In this document: piece after piece, positions 8,513 through 19,471 of the stretch
Layout: each line of letters opens with the position of its first letter
Numbering within the stretch: the stretch's first letter is position 1
Source of the DNA: Rhizobium sp. BK399
GTDB taxonomy: Bacteria; Pseudomonadota; Alphaproteobacteria; Rhizobiales; Rhizobiaceae
Assembly (NCBI RefSeq): GCF_014194695.1
Contig: NZ_JACIAH010000006.1
Span: 124,001 to 188,000, forward strand
Reading direction: 5' to 3'
DNA length: 64,000 bases
The notes under the pieces: generated by a model
Told to the model about the DNA's origin: nothing
Databases searched by the model: none
What the model saw: only the letters and a program-made list of their open reading frames with translations
Made by a program: the position numbers and the translations under genes

Positions 8513-9766
8513 ATGAGCAAGCGCATTTTCGGCCGCCTTTTGACCGCGACGGCGGCGCTTCTGGCTCTGTCATGCACGCCGGTGCTTTCCGCGTCGAAGG
8601 CCGATGTCGAAGCGCAGTTCGAGAAATGGGTGCAGAACGATCTCTGGCCGGAAGCGCAGAAGAACGGCATTTCCGAGCGAGCGTTCCGTGCGTCGTTCGC
8701 CGGTGTCGAACTCAATTGGAGCCTGACGGATCTCGCCCCTCCCGGCTTTCCGCCGTCGAAGGAGCAGAAGCAGACGCAGGCCGAATTTTCCTCTCCGGCC
8801 CCTTATTTCAATGAGGATCGGCTGAAACGATTGGCTACCACCGGCCGCGGTTTTGCCTCGCAATATGCGTCGGCGCTGAAGAAGATCGAGAGGACCTACG
8901 GGGTTCCCGGGTCGATCGTGCTGGCTGTCTGGGGCCGCGAAACGGGGTTCGGTGCGGCCAAGATCCCGAACTCGGCAATCGAGGTGCTCGCGACCAAGGC
9001 TTTCATGTCGACGCGCAAGGAGATGTTCCGCACGGAACTGCTCGCAGCTCTCCACATCATTGATCGTGGCGACGCAACGCCGGCCGAATTCAAGGGGTCA
9101 TCCGCCGGGGCACTCGGCCAGCCGCAATTCATGCCGACCAGCTATCTGAAATATGCGGTCGATTTCGATGGCGACGGCCATCCGAATATCTGGACGTCGG
9201 TCCCCGATACCCTTGCCTCTATCGCCAACTTCCTGGCGCAGAAAGGTTGGCAGCGCGGCCGCGGCTGGGGCTACGAGGTGACGATCCCGGCGCAGGTCTC
9301 CTGCGCGCAGGAGGGACCGGATCTCGCAAAGCCGGTGTCGCATTGGGCATCGCTTGGCATTGTCAGAATATCGGGCAAGGCTTTCCCTTCGGATGAAGGC
9401 AAGGCATCCGGGATGATGCTCGTTCCGGCTGGTCGCGACGGACCGGAATTTGTCGTCACCCCGAACTTCTATGTGATCAAGGAGTACAATAACTCCGATC
9501 TTTACGCCCTTTATATCGGTAACCTCGCGGATCGGATTGCCTATGGTTCCGGCGCCTTCCAGGGGCCGTGGGGCGATGTCGGCAAGATGTTGCGCTCCGA
9601 CGTCGCAGCCATGCAGAAGGCACTGGAGAAGAAGGGCTACGATGTCGGCGGCTCCGATGGCTTGCCAGGCTACAAGACGCGCCGGTCCATCGGCCAGTGG
9701 CAGGAAAGGAATGGCATGAAGCCCACCTGTTATCCCGAGGCATCGATGATCGGCAGGTTGAAGTAA
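8513..9766 (+). CDS. Lytic murein transglycosylase, MltB-like, with peptidoglycan-binding domain
   Basis: 417-residue secreted enzyme that cleaves peptidoglycan to 1,6-anhydro products. The signal peptide covers about residues 1-27; a cysteine at 21 (ALSC) might be a lipobox but is a weak one. The catalytic domain (about 30-320) is of the SLT_2/MltB type: the catalytic Glu lies in WGRETGFG, and SAGALGQPQFMPTSYLKYAVDFDGDGHPNIW is the diagnostic region. A C-terminal peptidoglycan-binding domain follows (DVAAMQKALEKKGYDVGGSDG). It acts in the periplasm or outer membrane and follows recR by 8 bases. Confidence 0.93.
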   Translation: MSKRIFGRLLTATAALLALSCTPVLSASKADVEAQFEKWVQNDLWPEAQKNGISERAFRASFAGVELNWSLTDLAPPGFPPSKEQKQTQAEFSSPAPYFNEDRLKRLATTGRGFASQYASALKKIERTYGVPGSIVLAVWGRETGFGAAKIPNSAIEVLATKAFMSTRKEMFRTELLAALHIIDRGDATPAEFKGSSAGALGQPQFMPTSYLKYAVDFDGDGHPNIWTSVPDTLASIANFLAQKGWQRGRGWGYEVTIPAQVSCAQEGPDLAKPVSHWASLGIVRISGKAFPSDEGKASGMMLVPAGRDGPEFVVTPNFYVIKEYNNSDLYALYIGNLADRIAYGSGAFQGPWGDVGKMLRSDVAAMQKALEKKGYDVGGSDGLPGYKTRRSIGQWQERNGMKPTCYPEASMIGRLK

Positions 9767-9768
9767 AC

Positions 9769-10224
9769 CTAGAGGCTACGCTTCAGCCCTTCGTGGCTCG
9801 CGACGAACCCCATCTTCTCGTAGAACCGGATCGACTCCGTCCGCGATTTGTCGGAGGTCAATTGCACCAGGCCGCAACCGCGCTCGGCGCAACGCCCAAC
9901 GGCCCATTCGATGAAATCGGAGCCGAGGCCCGAGCCGCGGGCGTCGCTGGCGACACGCACGCTTTCGATCTGCCCGCGCCACATCCCAGTCCGCGACAAA
10001 CCAGGGATGAACGTCAGCTGCAGGCAGCCGACGATGCGATCGCGCTCATCGACGGCGACGGCCAGCAACTGGTTGGCATCGGCCTCGATCGCCGCGAATG
10101 CTGCAATATATCTGGTATCTGGTGGATCGGAGACGACCTCGCGCGTGGCGCCGAGATAGTCATCGGAAAGTAGGCCGATGATATCGGTCAGATCGGAACG
10201 ACGGGCAGGGCGAAAGGAATGCAT
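9769..10224 (-). CDS. GNAT family N-acetyltransferase
   Basis: 151 residues from ATG 10224 (MHSFRPARRSD), with GAGG 7 bases upstream; the in-frame TTG at 10236 overlaps that site and is unlikely. The acetyl-CoA binding segment is SVRVASDARGSGLGSDFIEWAVGRC, followed by the C-terminal FYEKMGFVASHEGLKRS typical of GNAT enzymes. The gene starts 8 bases after the stop of the upstream MFS gene, so the two form an operon. The acetyl acceptor is unknown. Confidence 0.88.
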   Translation of the reverse strand: MHSFRPARRSDLTDIIGLLSDDYLGATREVVSDPPDTRYIAAFAAIEADANQLLAVAVDERDRIVGCLQLTFIPGLSRTGMWRGQIESVRVASDARGSGLGSDFIEWAVGRCAERGCGLVQLTSDKSRTESIRFYEKMGFVASHEGLKRSL

Positions 10225-10232
10225 GTCTTGCC

Positions 10233-11864
10233 TCAATGATGGAGGTCGATCGGCGCCTTGTAGAAGACGTCGTCATTGGGTGGAATCGCCTGACGCTCGA
10301 TCAGCCGGTGCACCTGCGGTAGTTGTTCACCGCGGTGCAGGTCGCGCAGCCGTTCGATGTTTTCGGCATCGGCCTGCGTGCGGCGTTGATTGTGCCTGAT
10401 GTATTCGACCCAGGTCGGCGTATGGTAGGTCTCCGTCCACCGCCCGGGCTTTTCGAGGTCGCGCATCAGCGCCCAATTGCGGGCGCCGTCGCGAATGCGG
10501 ATGCGCCGGCGGTCACCCATCAATGCCAGAAACTCCGGCACGTCAGCATCTGCGATTTCGTAATCGATCTGGACGACGATCGGGCCGCTGCGCGGGGTGA
10601 TATCAAGACTGAGCGCCGGCTCGGTGAAGCGGTTCAGCGGGTCGAGGTTGAGCGAGGCAAATGCCGGCATGGCAAAGCGCAGCCCGACGACGATGCCGAA
10701 GAGCATGACGACCGCGGAGATCAGCAGGGCGTTTGAGACACCGTAGCGGTCGGCGGCCACGCCCCAGATCCAGCTGCCACCCGCAATGCCGCCGAAGGTC
10801 ACGGTCTGATAGAGTGACAGCGCGCGACCGACGACCCAGCGCGGCGTCGACAGCTGCACGATGGTATTGAACAGTGATAGCGCCAGCACCCAGCAGGCGC
10901 CGGATACCACCAGTCCGGCACAGGTCAGCGCGGCAATCGGGCTGAAGGCGGCGACGACGGCGCTCAAGGCAAAGCCCGCGAACGAAATCCGTATGATCGT
11001 TTCGCTCGAGAAGCGGTCACGCAGCCCGTCATTCAACATCGCACCGCCGATCGCGCCGATGCCGAAGGAACCGAGCATCAGGCCGTAGGTCAGCGGGCCG
11101 CCGACAACCAGGTTGATCGCCACGATCGGCAGCAGTGCCAGAATGGAGCTGGCGCTGATTCCGAAAATGAGGCCACGCAGCAGTACCTTTTGCAGGTTGG
11201 GCGACATCGACACATAGCGAAGCCCGGCAAAGACCGCCCTGCCCAGGGTTTCCCGTGGAAGGGTAGAGGTCGGCAGGCTCGGTTTCCAACGGATTAGCGC
11301 ATAAATCAGTGCGAAGTAGCTGAACGTGTTGGCGGCAAAGGCTGCTGCCGCCCCACCGGCGGCGACAATGACGCCACCAATCGCCGGACCGACGCTGCGG
11401 GTGATGTTGAAGCCGACGCTATTGAGCGTCACGGCTGCAGGCAGGTCCGGACGTGGCACCATGTCGCCGACGGACGCCTGCCATGATGGGTTGTTCAATG
11501 CCGTGCCGCAGCCAATCAGAAACGTGAAGAACAGCAGAAGCCACGGCGAAAGCCAGCCGAAATAGGCCGAAACGCTCAGCAGTGCGGAGACGCCCAGCAT
11601 GAAGTATTGCGCCGTCAGCATCACCCGGCGACGATCGAAGCTGTCGGCAAGAGCGCCTGATAGAAGCGAGAAGAGCATGATCGGCAGTGCCGTCGAAGTT
11701 TGCACGAGTGCGACCATGTTCTCTGAGGAGGTGATGGTGGTCATCAGCCAGGCGGCGCCGACCGCCTGGATCAGGCCGCCGAAATTCGAAGCGAGGCTTG
11801 CAAACCAGATTGTTCGGTAGGTTTCGTGCCGTAGCGGCGCCAGTGTCGACGAATTGTAAGGCAC
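10233..11864 (-). CDS. MFS exporter with C-terminal cytosolic domain (MFS_3 type)
   Basis: 543 residues from GTG 11864, where GGGAGG precedes by four bases; a TTG at 11894 would add ten residues. About residues 10-400 hold 10-12 transmembrane helices of the PF05977 (EntS-like) group, with typical [22 protein letters not shown] and [15 protein letters not shown] segments. The C-terminal 130 residues are a soluble domain ([26 protein letters not shown]...[17 protein letters not shown]) seen in the long rhizobial members and resembling an antibiotic-biosynthesis-monooxygenase fold. Likely exports a small metabolite or drug. Divergent from the rimP operon. Confidence 0.88.
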   Translation of the reverse strand: MPYNSSTLAPLRHETYRTIWFASLASNFGGLIQAVGAAWLMTTITSSENMVALVQTSTALPIMLFSLLSGALADSFDRRRVMLTAQYFMLGVSALLSVSAYFGWLSPWLLLFFTFLIGCGTALNNPSWQASVGDMVPRPDLPAAVTLNSVGFNITRSVGPAIGGVIVAAGGAAAAFAANTFSYFALIYALIRWKPSLPTSTLPRETLGRAVFAGLRYVSMSPNLQKVLLRGLIFGISASSILALLPIVAINLVVGGPLTYGLMLGSFGIGAIGGAMLNDGLRDRFSSETIIRISFAGFALSAVVAAFSPIAALTCAGLVVSGACWVLALSLFNTIVQLSTPRWVVGRALSLYQTVTFGGIAGGSWIWGVAADRYGVSNALLISAVVMLFGIVVGLRFAMPAFASLNLDPLNRFTEPALSLDITPRSGPIVVQIDYEIADADVPEFLALMGDRRRIRIRDGARNWALMRDLEKPGRWTETYHTPTWVEYIRHNQRRTQADAENIERLRDLHRGEQLPQVHRLIERQAIPPNDDVFYKAPIDLHH

Positions 11865-11958
11865 GATCCCTCCCGATGGCGGTCCCCCGACCAATATATG
11901 CCGAAAGATGCCGCTGGCTACCTTGGGCGACCGCCAAGCCGAAGGTTGGCGACGGACC

Positions 11959-11987
11959 TTGCAATTTCGTAAAAACCGGCCTATATG
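11959..11987 (+). promoter_or_regulatory. Candidate sigma70 promoter of the rimP-nusA operon
   Basis: TTGCAA at 11959-11964 and TATATG at 11982-11987 are separated by exactly 17 bases, which fits a housekeeping promoter. Transcription would start near 11994, about 20 bases before a strong terminator-like hairpin and 98 bases before the rimP start codon. The region is otherwise free of genes on the plus strand. Confidence 0.65.
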
Positions 11988-12013
11988 GCTCTCAAATCTT
12001 GATCGTTTTGATG

Positions 12014-12044
12014 AAGAGTGGGCCGCAAGGACCCGCTCTTTTTT
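12014..12044 (+). terminator. Intrinsic terminator in the rimP leader, candidate attenuator
   Basis: AAGAGTGGGCC (12014-12024), a GCAA loop and GGACCCGCTCTT (12029-12040) form a strong stem with one bulged A, followed by TTTTTT ending at 12044. No plus-strand gene lies upstream, since the MFS gene runs the other way, so this hairpin can only end transcripts begun at the rimP promoter. That is the layout of an attenuator. Control by NusA or translation products is inference. Confidence 0.75.
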
Positions 12045-12091
12045 ATTACCGCGATCATCCGAAATGCAGAAAATTGCGAGGAGCGCATCGC

Positions 12092-12697
12092 TTGTCGGAT
12101 CCGACGAACGCCAACAATGAACTTGAGCCGCGGCTGATCACCGAGACCGGTCTCGATCAGCGCCTTGCGGACATAATCGAGCCCGTGCTTGTCGACCTGG
12201 GCTACCGTCTGGTCCGCGTACGCATGCTCAACCAGAACGGCGCCACCATGCAGATCATGGCCGAGCGCAACGATGGAACGATGGACGTCGAAGGCTGCGA
12301 AGAGGTCTCGATGGCCGTTTCTCCGGTTCTCGATGTGGAAGATCCGATCGATAGAGAGTATCATCTGGAAGTGTCTTCGCCGGGTATCGACCGCCCGATG
12401 GTGCGGAAGTCCGATTTTGTGCGCTGGCAGGGACACCTTCTGAAGTGCGAAACGTCGATCATGGTCGGCAACCGTAAGCGCTTCCGGGGCAAGATCGTTG
12501 CAACCGACGCAAACGGTTTCACGCTCGAGCGTGATCAGGTTTCCGAGGGTGAGGAACAGAATATCGTCATTCCTTTCACGGCCCTCGCCGATGCGAAGCT
12601 CATTCTGACCGACGATCTGATCCGCGATGCACTGCGCGCCGACAAGCTGGCGAAGGCAGAGGCCGCGAACCAGAACGAAGCGGAAGACGAAGAATAA
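12092..12697 (+). CDS. rimP: Ribosome maturation factor RimP
   Basis: 201 residues from TTG 12092 ([16 protein letters not shown]), with GAGGAG 8 bases upstream. No in-frame ATG gives the full N-terminal domain, so a TTG start is likely. The RimP family signature [22 protein letters not shown] is present, along with [20 protein letters not shown] at the N-terminus and an acidic tail. RimP acts in assembly of the 30S subunit. It heads the rimP-nusA-ylxR-infB-rbfA-truB block, as in most bacteria, behind an apparent attenuator. Confidence 0.94.
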   Translation: MSDPTNANNELEPRLITETGLDQRLADIIEPVLVDLGYRLVRVRMLNQNGATMQIMAERNDGTMDVEGCEEVSMAVSPVLDVEDPIDREYHLEVSSPGIDRPMVRKSDFVRWQGHLLKCETSIMVGNRKRFRGKIVATDANGFTLERDQVSEGEEQNIVIPFTALADAKLILTDDLIRDALRADKLAKAEAANQNEAEDEE

Positions 12698-12759
12698 ACC
12701 GATCAACTTGTGGCGCCGGGGAAAGGGAACCCTGAACGCCTAGACGGAGAGAAAAGACA

Positions 12760-14364
12760 ATGGCAGTCAGTGCGAACCGGCTCGAACTTCTGCAGATCGC
12801 AGATGCAGTGGCGCGCGAAAAGGTGATCGACCGCGAGATCGTGCTTGCCGCGATGGCAGATGCGATCCAGAAGGCCGCGCGCTCCCGCTACGGCACCGAG
12901 TCCAATATCCGCGCCGACATCAATCCGAAGACCGGTGAAATCCGTCTTCAGCGTCTGCTCGAAGTTGTCGACAAGGCCGAGGATTATTCGACCCAGATCC
13001 CGCTCGAACTGGCCCGCGACCGCAACCCGGACGCAGCCCTTGGCGATTTCATCGCCGATCCGCTGCCGCCGATGGATTTTGGCCGCATTGCCGCCCAGTC
13101 CGCCAAGCAGGTTATCGTCCAGAAGGTTCGGGAAGCCGAGCGTGACCGCCAGTTCGACGAGTTCAAGGATCGCGTCGGCGAAATCGTCAACGGCACCGTC
13201 AAGCGCGTCGAATACGGCAACGTCATCGTCGACCTCGGCCGTGGCGAAGGCATCATCCGCCGCGACGAAATGATCCCGCGCGAAAACGTCCGCTATGGCG
13301 ATCGCGTCCGTGCATACGTATATGACGTTCGTCGTGAACAGCGCGGCCCGCAGATCTTCCTGTCGCGCACGCATCCGCAGTTCATGGTCAAGCTCTTCAC
13401 CATGGAAGTGCCGGAAATCTACGACGGCATCATCCAGGTGAAGTCCGTTGCCCGTGATCCGGGTTCGCGCGCCAAGATCGCCGTGATCTCGAACGACTCG
13501 TCGATCGATCCGGTCGGCGCCTGCGTCGGTATGCGTGGTTCGCGCGTTCAGGCCGTTGTCGGCGAGCTTCAGGGCGAAAAGATCGACATCATTCCGTGGT
13601 CGCAGGACCCGGCGACCTTCGTCGTCAACGCCCTGCAGCCAGCTGAAGTCGCCAAGGTCGTTCTCGATGAAGATGCCGAGCGCATCGAAGTCGTCGTTCC
13701 CGACGAGCAGCTGTCGCTGGCCATCGGCCGTCGCGGCCAGAACGTTCGCCTGGCCTCGCAGCTGACCGGCTGGGACATCGACATCATGACGGAAGCCGAA
13801 GAATCCGAGCGCCGTCAGAAGGAATTCAACGAGCGCACCAACCTGTTCATGGATTCGCTCGACGTTGACGAAATGGTCGGCCAGGTTCTGGCCTCCGAAG
13901 GCTTCGCGGCTGTTGAAGAACTGGCCTACGTCGATCTCGACGAAATCGCCTCGATCGACGGTTTCGACGAAGACACGGCACAGGAAATCCAGACCCGTGC
14001 TCGCGAATATCTCGAAAAGCTCGAAGCCGAAATGGACGAAAAGCGCAAGGCGCTCGGCGTTTCCGACGAACTGCGCCAGATCGACGGCATGACCGCCCAG
14101 ATGATGGTCGCACTCGGCGAAGACAGCATCAAGACGATCGAGGACTTTGCCGGCTGTGCCGCTGACGATCTCGTTGGCTGGAGCGAACGCAAGAACGGCG
14201 AGACCAAGAAGTTCGAGGGCCTGTTCTCCAAATTCGACGTTTCGCGCGTCGAGGCCGAGCAGATGGTCGTTCAGGCTCGCCTCGCGGCTGGCTGGATCAC
14301 CGAGGAAGACCTCGCCAAGGACGCGGAAGCTGAAGAAGCTCCCGAGGCCGAGCAGGAAGTATAA
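12760..14364 (+). CDS. nusA: Transcription termination/antitermination factor NusA
   Basis: 534 residues. The N-terminal RNA polymerase-binding domain (1-130) is followed by an S1 domain (about 135-200: [26 protein letters not shown]), KH1 with [25 protein letters not shown], and KH2 with [22 protein letters not shown]. The C-terminal region carries two helix-hairpin-helix-like repeats ([22 protein letters not shown] and [23 protein letters not shown]), the acidic repeats known from E. coli NusA. The stop overlaps the ylxR start by one base (TAATG), so translation is coupled. Confidence 0.97.
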   Translation: MAVSANRLELLQIADAVAREKVIDREIVLAAMADAIQKAARSRYGTESNIRADINPKTGEIRLQRLLEVVDKAEDYSTQIPLELARDRNPDAALGDFIADPLPPMDFGRIAAQSAKQVIVQKVREAERDRQFDEFKDRVGEIVNGTVKRVEYGNVIVDLGRGEGIIRRDEMIPRENVRYGDRVRAYVYDVRREQRGPQIFLSRTHPQFMVKLFTMEVPEIYDGIIQVKSVARDPGSRAKIAVISNDSSIDPVGACVGMRGSRVQAVVGELQGEKIDIIPWSQDPATFVVNALQPAEVAKVVLDEDAERIEVVVPDEQLSLAIGRRGQNVRLASQLTGWDIDIMTEAEESERRQKEFNERTNLFMDSLDVDEMVGQVLASEGFAAVEELAYVDLDEIASIDGFDEDTAQEIQTRAREYLEKLEAEMDEKRKALGVSDELRQIDGMTAQMMVALGEDSIKTIEDFAGCAADDLVGWSERKNGETKKFEGLFSKFDVSRVEAEQMVVQARLAAGWITEEDLAKDAEAEEAPEAEQEV

Positions 14365-15053
14365 TGTCCGCGCGTGAGCCGACCGTTTCTCCTGAGGACG
14401 AGGATCTTGCAGGATATGACGTGAATGGTCGCATGTGCATCGTGACGCGCGAAAGCGGATCGCCGGATGAGCTGATCCGCTTCGTTGCCGCTCCGGATGG
14501 GACAGTCATCGCCGACCTGAAGCGCCAGCTTCCGGGACGCGGCTGTTGGGTGAAGATCGACCGCTCGCTGGTCGACAAGGCCGTGGCGAAGAAGCTCTTC
14601 GCCCGTGCGTTGAAAGCGGATGTGAAGGCGGACGCCGCTCTCGGCGAAACCGTCGGGATGCTGCTAGCGCAGCAGTTGATGCAGATGATGAACATGGCCC
14701 GCAAGGCGGGGCAGTTCGTTACCGGCTCCGCGAAAGTGGATGCCGCAGTCAGGAGTGGGGCCGCGATTGCGGTGTTCCACGCAACGAATGCCGCCGAAGA
14801 CGGCGTGAGAAAAATCGACCAGGCCCGCAAGGCCTGGCACCTCGGAATGGAGACCGAGGAGGAAATACCTTCCTACCGTCTCTTCTCGGAGAGCGAAATG
14901 GAAGGCCTGATGGGCCAGAACGCTTTTATCCATGCTGCAGTGCTTGCAGGGCAGGCGGGTGAGGGTGTAGTGAAGCGCGCAAAGATGCTCGAACAGTACC
15001 GCAACGGCGGTCAGTCCCGGGCAGCGGGCGGCGCTGGCCGGCAAAAACAATGA
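14364..15053 (+). CDS. RNA-binding protein, YlxR (DUF448) fused to an L7Ae-like domain
   Basis: 229 residues. The N-terminal half is the YlxR domain (RMCIVTRESGSPDELIRFV, then LPGRGCWVKIDRSLVDKAV), a small RNA-binding fold; the second half (about 95-190: MNMARKAGQFVTGSAKVDAAVRSGAA) resembles ribosomal protein L7Ae. This fusion is common in alphaproteobacteria, whereas the two are separate genes in Bacillus. It sits between nusA and infB, the standard place for ylxR. A role linked to ribosome or RNase P function has been proposed for relatives; not shown for this protein. Confidence 0.88.
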   Translation: MSAREPTVSPEDEDLAGYDVNGRMCIVTRESGSPDELIRFVAAPDGTVIADLKRQLPGRGCWVKIDRSLVDKAVAKKLFARALKADVKADAALGETVGMLLAQQLMQMMNMARKAGQFVTGSAKVDAAVRSGAAIAVFHATNAAEDGVRKIDQARKAWHLGMETEEEIPSYRLFSESEMEGLMGQNAFIHAAVLAGQAGEGVVKRAKMLEQYRNGGQSRAAGGAGRQKQ

Positions 15054-15114
15054 TGCGGTCACCGGCTTGTCCGGCCCCGATATCATTGATCGACATATTT
15101 GATTGACAGGGTTT

Positions 15115-15126
15115 GATGACGTCATC
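15115..15126. promoter_or_regulatory. 12-bp perfect palindrome upstream of infB
   Basis: GATGACGTCATC lies in the 100-base gap between ylxR and infB, 28 bases before the infB start. TTGACA at 15103-15108 lies just upstream, but no convincing -10 element follows at 16-18 bases. The palindrome could be a protein site or could arise by chance; no function is assigned. Confidence 0.3.
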
Positions 15127-15153
15127 GCTCCCTGTCCGAAGGAACGGGAACGA

Positions 15154-17910
15154 ATGACCGATAGCAATGACGACAAGACACTGAACGGCCCGGGCAAGAA
15201 GACTCTGACCCTGAAGCCGTCGGGAATGAGCCAGGGCACCGTGCGCCAGGACATGGGCCGCGGGCGCACCAAGGCGGTCGTTGTCGAGACCCGCAAGCGG
15301 CGTCCGATGCGTCCGGAAGACGAACGCCCGATCACCCCCGTAAGCTCCGCCGCCGCCCCGGTACGCACCGAAGCCGCTCCGAGCGCGCATCAGCCGCGTG
15401 CACCGCAGGCTCCGCAGCCGCGCATCCAGCCGGCCGGCGGCCAGCAGTCGCGTCCGCAACAGCCATCTTCTCAGCCTCCGCGCCAGCAGGATCGCCCCCG
15501 TCCGGTGGTTCTGAATCATCTGTCGCCTGAGGAAATGGATGCACGCCGCCGCGCGCTCGCCATGGCGCAGGTTCGCGATGCTGAAGATGCGGTTCGCCGC
15601 GCCGAAGAAGAAAAGCGTCGTGCCGCTGAAGAAGCTGCGCGCCAGGCTGCCGAGGCTGAAGAAGCCAAGCGCCGCGCTGCAGAGGAAGCTGCTGCTAGTG
15701 TCGCGGAAGCTGCCGCCGCTGCTGCGGCTCCGGCTCCGGCTGAAGTTGCAGCGTCCGCTGCTGCCGCGCCTCGCGCCGAAGCCCCACGCGTTCAGCCGTC
15801 GGCTCCCGCCGCACGGCGTCCCGATGGCGCGCCGTCGCCGGCCCAGGCGCGTCCGGCGCCGGGAGCCGCTGCACCTGGACCTGCCGGTCGCGGTCGCCGC
15901 GAATCCGACGAAGACGATCGCGCAGCACCGCGTGGCGGCGCTCCGGCGCGTGGCCGTATCGTGCGTCCGGAACCGGCAAAGCCCGTTACCGCGCGCCCGA
16001 AGGGCGACGAAGGCCGCCGTCAGGGCAAGCTGACAATCACCGCTGCGAGCACCGACGACGACGGCAACGCCCGTGGCCGCTCGATGGCCGCCATGCGCCG
16101 CCGCCAGGAGAAGTTCCGCCGCAGCCAGATGCAGGAAACCCGCGAAAAGGTTGTCCGCGAAGTCATCCTGCCGGAGACCATCACGATTCAGGAACTGTCG
16201 CAGCGCATGTCTGAACGCGCCGTTGATGTTATCAAGTACCTGATGAAGGAAGGTCAGATGATGAAGCCGGGCGACGTCATCGACGCCGACCTCGCGGAGC
16301 TCATCGCCGGCGAATTCGGCCATACGGTCAAGCGCGTTTCGGAATCTGACGTTGAAGAAGGCATCTTCAACATTGCCGACGCCGAAGGCGATCGCGTTTC
16401 CCGTCCGCCTGTTGTGACCATCATGGGTCACGTCGACCACGGCAAGACCTCGCTGCTCGACGCCATCCGCCATGCCAACGTGGTTGCCGGCGAAGCCGGC
16501 GGCATCACCCAGCATATCGGTGCTTATCAGGTCGAGCAGAACGGTCAGAAGATCACCTTCATCGACACCCCTGGCCACGCCGCCTTCACGGCCATGCGTG
16601 CCCGTGGTGCACAGGCGACGGACATTGCGATCCTGGTCGTTGCGGCCGACGACAGCGTCATGCCGCAGACCATCGAATCGATCAACCACGCCAAGGCCGC
16701 TGGTGTTCCGATCATCGTGGCGATCAACAAGGTCGACAAGCCGAGTGCCGATCCGCAGAAGGTGCGCACGCAGCTCCTGCAGCACGAAGTCTTCGTGGAA
16801 TCGATGGGCGGTGAAGTTCTCGACGTCGAAGTTTCGGCCAAGACCGGCTTGAACCTCGACAAGCTGCTGGAAGCCATCCTGCTGCAGGCCGAAATCCTGG
16901 ACCTCAAGGCCAACCCGAACCGCACGGCGGAAGGAACGGTCATCGAAGCTCAGCTCGACCGCGGCCGCGGTTCGGTTGCCACGGTTCTCGTCCAGAACGG
17001 TACGCTGAAGCCTGGCCAGATCATCGTCGCCGGTGATGTCTGGGGTCGTGTCCGCGCCCTCGTCACCGACAAGGGCGATCATGTCAAGGAAGCCCCGCCG
17101 GCCATGCCGGTCGAGGTGCTTGGCCTTTCCGGTACGCCGCAGGCCGGTGACAGGTTCGCCGTCGTCGAAAACGAAAGCCGTGCCCGCGAGATCTCGGAAT
17201 ACCGCCAGCGTCTCGCTCGCGACAAGGCCGCCGCCCGCCATTCTGGCCAGCGCGGCTCGCTGGAACAGATGATGACGCAGCTGCAGTCCGCTGGCGTCAA
17301 GGAGTTCCCGCTGGTCATCAAGGGCGACGTGCAGGGTTCGATCGAAGCGATCGCAGGCGCGCTCGAAAAGCTCGGTACCGACGAAGTCCGTGCCCGCATC
17401 GTTCACTCGGCCGTCGGCGGTGTGACGGAATCGGATATCTCGCTTGCCGAGGCATCTGGCGCCGCGATCATCGGCTTCAACGTCCGTGCGAATGCGCAGG
17501 CTCGTACGCTGGCTGAGCGCCAGGGCATCGAAATCCGCTACTACAACATCATCTACGATCTGGTGGATGACGTTAAGGCGGCGATGTCGGGCCTGCTTTC
17601 GCCGGAGCGTCGCGAAACCTTCCTCGGCAATGCCGAGATCCTCGAGGTGTTCAACATCACGAAGGTCGGCAAGGTCGCGGGTTGCCGCGTTACCGAAGGC
17701 AAGGTCGAGCGTGGCGTCGGCGTTCGCCTCGTCCGCGACCACGTCGTCATCCACGAAGGCAAGCTCAAGACGCTCAAGCGCTTCAAGGATGAAGTCTCGG
17801 AAGTGCATTCCGGCCAGGAATGCGGTATGGCTTTCGAGAATTACGAAGACATCCGCGCCGGCGACACGATCGAGTGCTTCCGCGTCGAGCACATCACGCG
17901 TACGCTCTGA
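15154..17910 (+). CDS. infB: Translation initiation factor IF-2
   Basis: 918 residues from ATG 15154. The N-terminal 300 residues are low complexity: proline/glutamine-rich, then a charged Ala/Glu/Arg helix, then a proline/arginine-rich stretch, as usual for proteobacterial IF-2. An IF2_N segment ([31 protein letters not shown]) leads to the GTPase domain with G1 GHVDHGKT, G3 DTPGHAAF and G4 NKVDK, and the four C-terminal domains end in [17 protein letters not shown]-2 brings initiator tRNA to the 30S P site. An upstream in-frame start at 15103 is not supported because the conserved N-terminus begins at MTDSNDDKT. Confidence 0.97.
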   Translation: MTDSNDDKTLNGPGKKTLTLKPSGMSQGTVRQDMGRGRTKAVVVETRKRRPMRPEDERPITPVSSAAAPVRTEAAPSAHQPRAPQAPQPRIQPAGGQQSRPQQPSSQPPRQQDRPRPVVLNHLSPEEMDARRRALAMAQVRDAEDAVRRAEEEKRRAAEEAARQAAEAEEAKRRAAEEAAASVAEAAAAAAAPAPAEVAASAAAAPRAEAPRVQPSAPAARRPDGAPSPAQARPAPGAAAPGPAGRGRRESDEDDRAAPRGGAPARGRIVRPEPAKPVTARPKGDEGRRQGKLTITAASTDDDGNARGRSMAAMRRRQEKFRRSQMQETREKVVREVILPETITIQELSQRMSERAVDVIKYLMKEGQMMKPGDVIDADLAELIAGEFGHTVKRVSESDVEEGIFNIADAEGDRVSRPPVVTIMGHVDHGKTSLLDAIRHANVVAGEAGGITQHIGAYQVEQNGQKITFIDTPGHAAFTAMRARGAQATDIAILVVAADDSVMPQTIESINHAKAAGVPIIVAINKVDKPSADPQKVRTQLLQHEVFVESMGGEVLDVEVSAKTGLNLDKLLEAILLQAEILDLKANPNRTAEGTVIEAQLDRGRGSVATVLVQNGTLKPGQIIVAGDVWGRVRALVTDKGDHVKEAPPAMPVEVLGLSGTPQAGDRFAVVENESRAREISEYRQRLARDKAAARHSGQRGSLEQMMTQLQSAGVKEFPLVIKGDVQGSIEAIAGALEKLGTDEVRARIVHSAVGGVTESDISLAEASGAAIIGFNVRANAQARTLAERQGIEIRYYNIIYDLVDDVKAAMSGLLSPERRETFLGNAEILEVFNITKVGKVAGCRVTEGKVERGVGVRLVRDHVVIHEGKLKTLKRFKDEVSEVHSGQECGMAFENYEDIRAGDTIECFRVEHITRTL

Positions 17911-17934
17911 TCGTGTGAAACTGGAAATTTGGAC

Positions 17935-17972
17935 GGGCGCCGGATCAACTGAGGCCGGCGCCCGAACCTTTT
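17935..17972 (+). terminator. Hairpin between infB and rbfA
   Basis: GGGCGCCGG (17935-17943) pairs perfectly with CCGGCGCCC (17955-17963) around an 11-base loop. It is followed by GAACCTTTTG, a weak T-run, so it may only partly terminate or may act as an mRNA processing or protecting structure between infB and rbfA. rbfA follows after about 20 bases. Confidence 0.55.
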
Positions 17973-17985
17973 GAGGCAAAGAAAA

Positions 17986-18396
17986 ATGGCAACAAGACCA
18001 ACAACCTCCGCACCTTCGCAGCGTATGCTGCGCGTCGGCGAGCAGGTTCGCGCCGCGATCACGCAGGTTCTGCAGCGCGGCGAAGTGCGCGATGACGTGA
18101 TCGAGAAGACTGTCATTTCCATCTCCGAAGTCCGCATGTCACCCGATCTGAAGATCGCGACGGCCTACGTGACACCGCTCGGTGTGACGGATCATGATGC
18201 GGTGATTGGTGCGCTAAACCGCAATGCAAAATACATTCGCGGCCGCCTCGGGTCCCAGCTACGGCAGATGAAGTACATGCCGGAGGTCCGCTTCCGCGAC
18301 GATACGAGCTTCGACAATTACAAGAAGATCGACGAGTTGCTGCGCTCGCCCGAGGTCCAGCGCGATCTCGATCACGGCGATACCGAAGAAGAATAG
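17986..18396 (+). CDS. rbfA: Ribosome-binding factor A
   Basis: 136 residues from ATG 17986 with GAGG upstream. The single KH-like domain of RbfA is seen ([21 protein letters not shown], then [18 protein letters not shown] and [28 protein letters not shown]). RbfA binds the 30S subunit and is needed for 16S rRNA 5'-end maturation and cold adaptation. It sits 12 bases upstream of truB in the standard infB-rbfA-truB order. The C-terminus is acidic. Confidence 0.95.
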   Translation: MATRPTTSAPSQRMLRVGEQVRAAITQVLQRGEVRDDVIEKTVISISEVRMSPDLKIATAYVTPLGVTDHDAVIGALNRNAKYIRGRLGSQLRQMKYMPEVRFRDDTSFDNYKKIDELLRSPEVQRDLDHGDTEEE

Positions 18397-18408
18397 TAGA
18401 AGAGACTG

Positions 18409-19341
18409 ATGTCCAAACCACGCAAACCGAAAGGCCGCCCGATCTCGGGCTGGCTGATCCTTGATAAGCCGGTCGATTTCGGCTCCACTGAAGCCGTTTC
18501 CAAGATAAAGTGGCTGTTCAAGGCGCAGAAGTGCGGTCACGCCGGCACGCTCGACCCGCTGGCGTCGGGGATGTTGCCGATCGCCCTTGGCGATGCGACC
18601 AAGACCGTCCCCTACGTGATGGACGGCCGCAAGATTTACGAATTCACCGTGACTTGGGGCGAGGAGCGTGCAACGGACGATCTCGAGGGCGATGTGACGC
18701 AGAGCTCCGACAAGCGCCCGAGCGAACAGCAGATCCGCGACCTCCTGCCGAAATACACCGGCGTGATCAGTCAGGTGCCGCCGCAATTTTCCGCCATCAA
18801 GATATCGGGCGAGCGCGCCTATGATCTGGCGCGTGAAGGTGAAGCCGTCGAGATTCCGTCGCGCGAGGTCGAGATTTTCCGTCTGACGCTCCTGTCTTGC
18901 CAGGATGCCAATACGGCGCATTTCGAGGTCGAATGCGGCAAGGGCACCTATGTGCGGGCGCTTGCGCGCGATTTCGGCCGCGAGCTTGGCTGTTATGGCC
19001 ATATCTCCGGCCTGCGTCGCAGCTTTGTCGCTCCATTTGCCGAAGAGACGATGATACCGCTTGCCGATCTCGTTGCGCTTGAGACAGTCGAAGACGCGGA
19101 CGAACGGCTTGCAGCTCTGGATACCCTGCTGATCGAGACCAGCGAAGCGCTCTCCTCGCTGCCGCATCTGGTCGTCAACGACGACCAGGCGCACAGGCTG
19201 AAGATGGGCAATCCGATCCTCGTGCGCGGTCGCGATGCACCGGTTGCCGAAAGCGAAGCCTATGCCACGTCCCGCGGCAAACTGGTCGCGATCGGCGAGA
19301 TCGGCCAGGGTGAGTTCCGCCCGAAGCGCGTGTTCGGCTGA
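18409..19341 (+). CDS. truB: tRNA pseudouridine(55) synthase
   Basis: 310 residues. The catalytic aspartate is Asp49 in [23 protein letters not shown], and the family sequences [44 protein letters not shown] and [19 protein letters not shown] are all present. TruB forms pseudouridine at position 55 of the T loop of tRNAs. It ends the infB-rbfA-truB run; the next gene on the same strand is a secreted hydrolase, which interrupts the usual truB-rpsO order. Confidence 0.97.
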   Translation: MSKPRKPKGRPISGWLILDKPVDFGSTEAVSKIKWLFKAQKCGHAGTLDPLASGMLPIALGDATKTVPYVMDGRKIYEFTVTWGEERATDDLEGDVTQSSDKRPSEQQIRDLLPKYTGVISQVPPQFSAIKISGERAYDLAREGEAVEIPSREVEIFRLTLLSCQDANTAHFEVECGKGTYVRALARDFGRELGCYGHISGLRRSFVAPFAEETMIPLADLVALETVEDADERLAALDTLLIETSEALSSLPHLVVNDDQAHRLKMGNPILVRGRDAPVAESEAYATSRGKLVAIGEIGQGEFRPKRVFG

Positions 19342-19471
19342 GGCTCGATAAACCTCCGGTTTCGGCCCGTTGCAGGCCGAACGAAACCTCAGATGGCAGT
19401 TGTCAGCCTTTGCCATTGAGATATGTTTCCCTGATCCGGGCCGCGGAGCCCTTCGGATCAGGGAGACAGTC

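Noticed and set aside
15600..15900. Repetitive GC-rich tract in infB as a separate repeat element
   Set aside because: It encodes the usual Ala/Glu/Arg/Pro-rich N-terminal region of IF-2.
14926..17979. A 1017-residue open frame opposite infB
   Set aside because: It runs antisense to the clearly coding infB and is rich in Arg and Asp in the way mirror frames of GC-rich genes are; no domain, start site or neighbour supports it.
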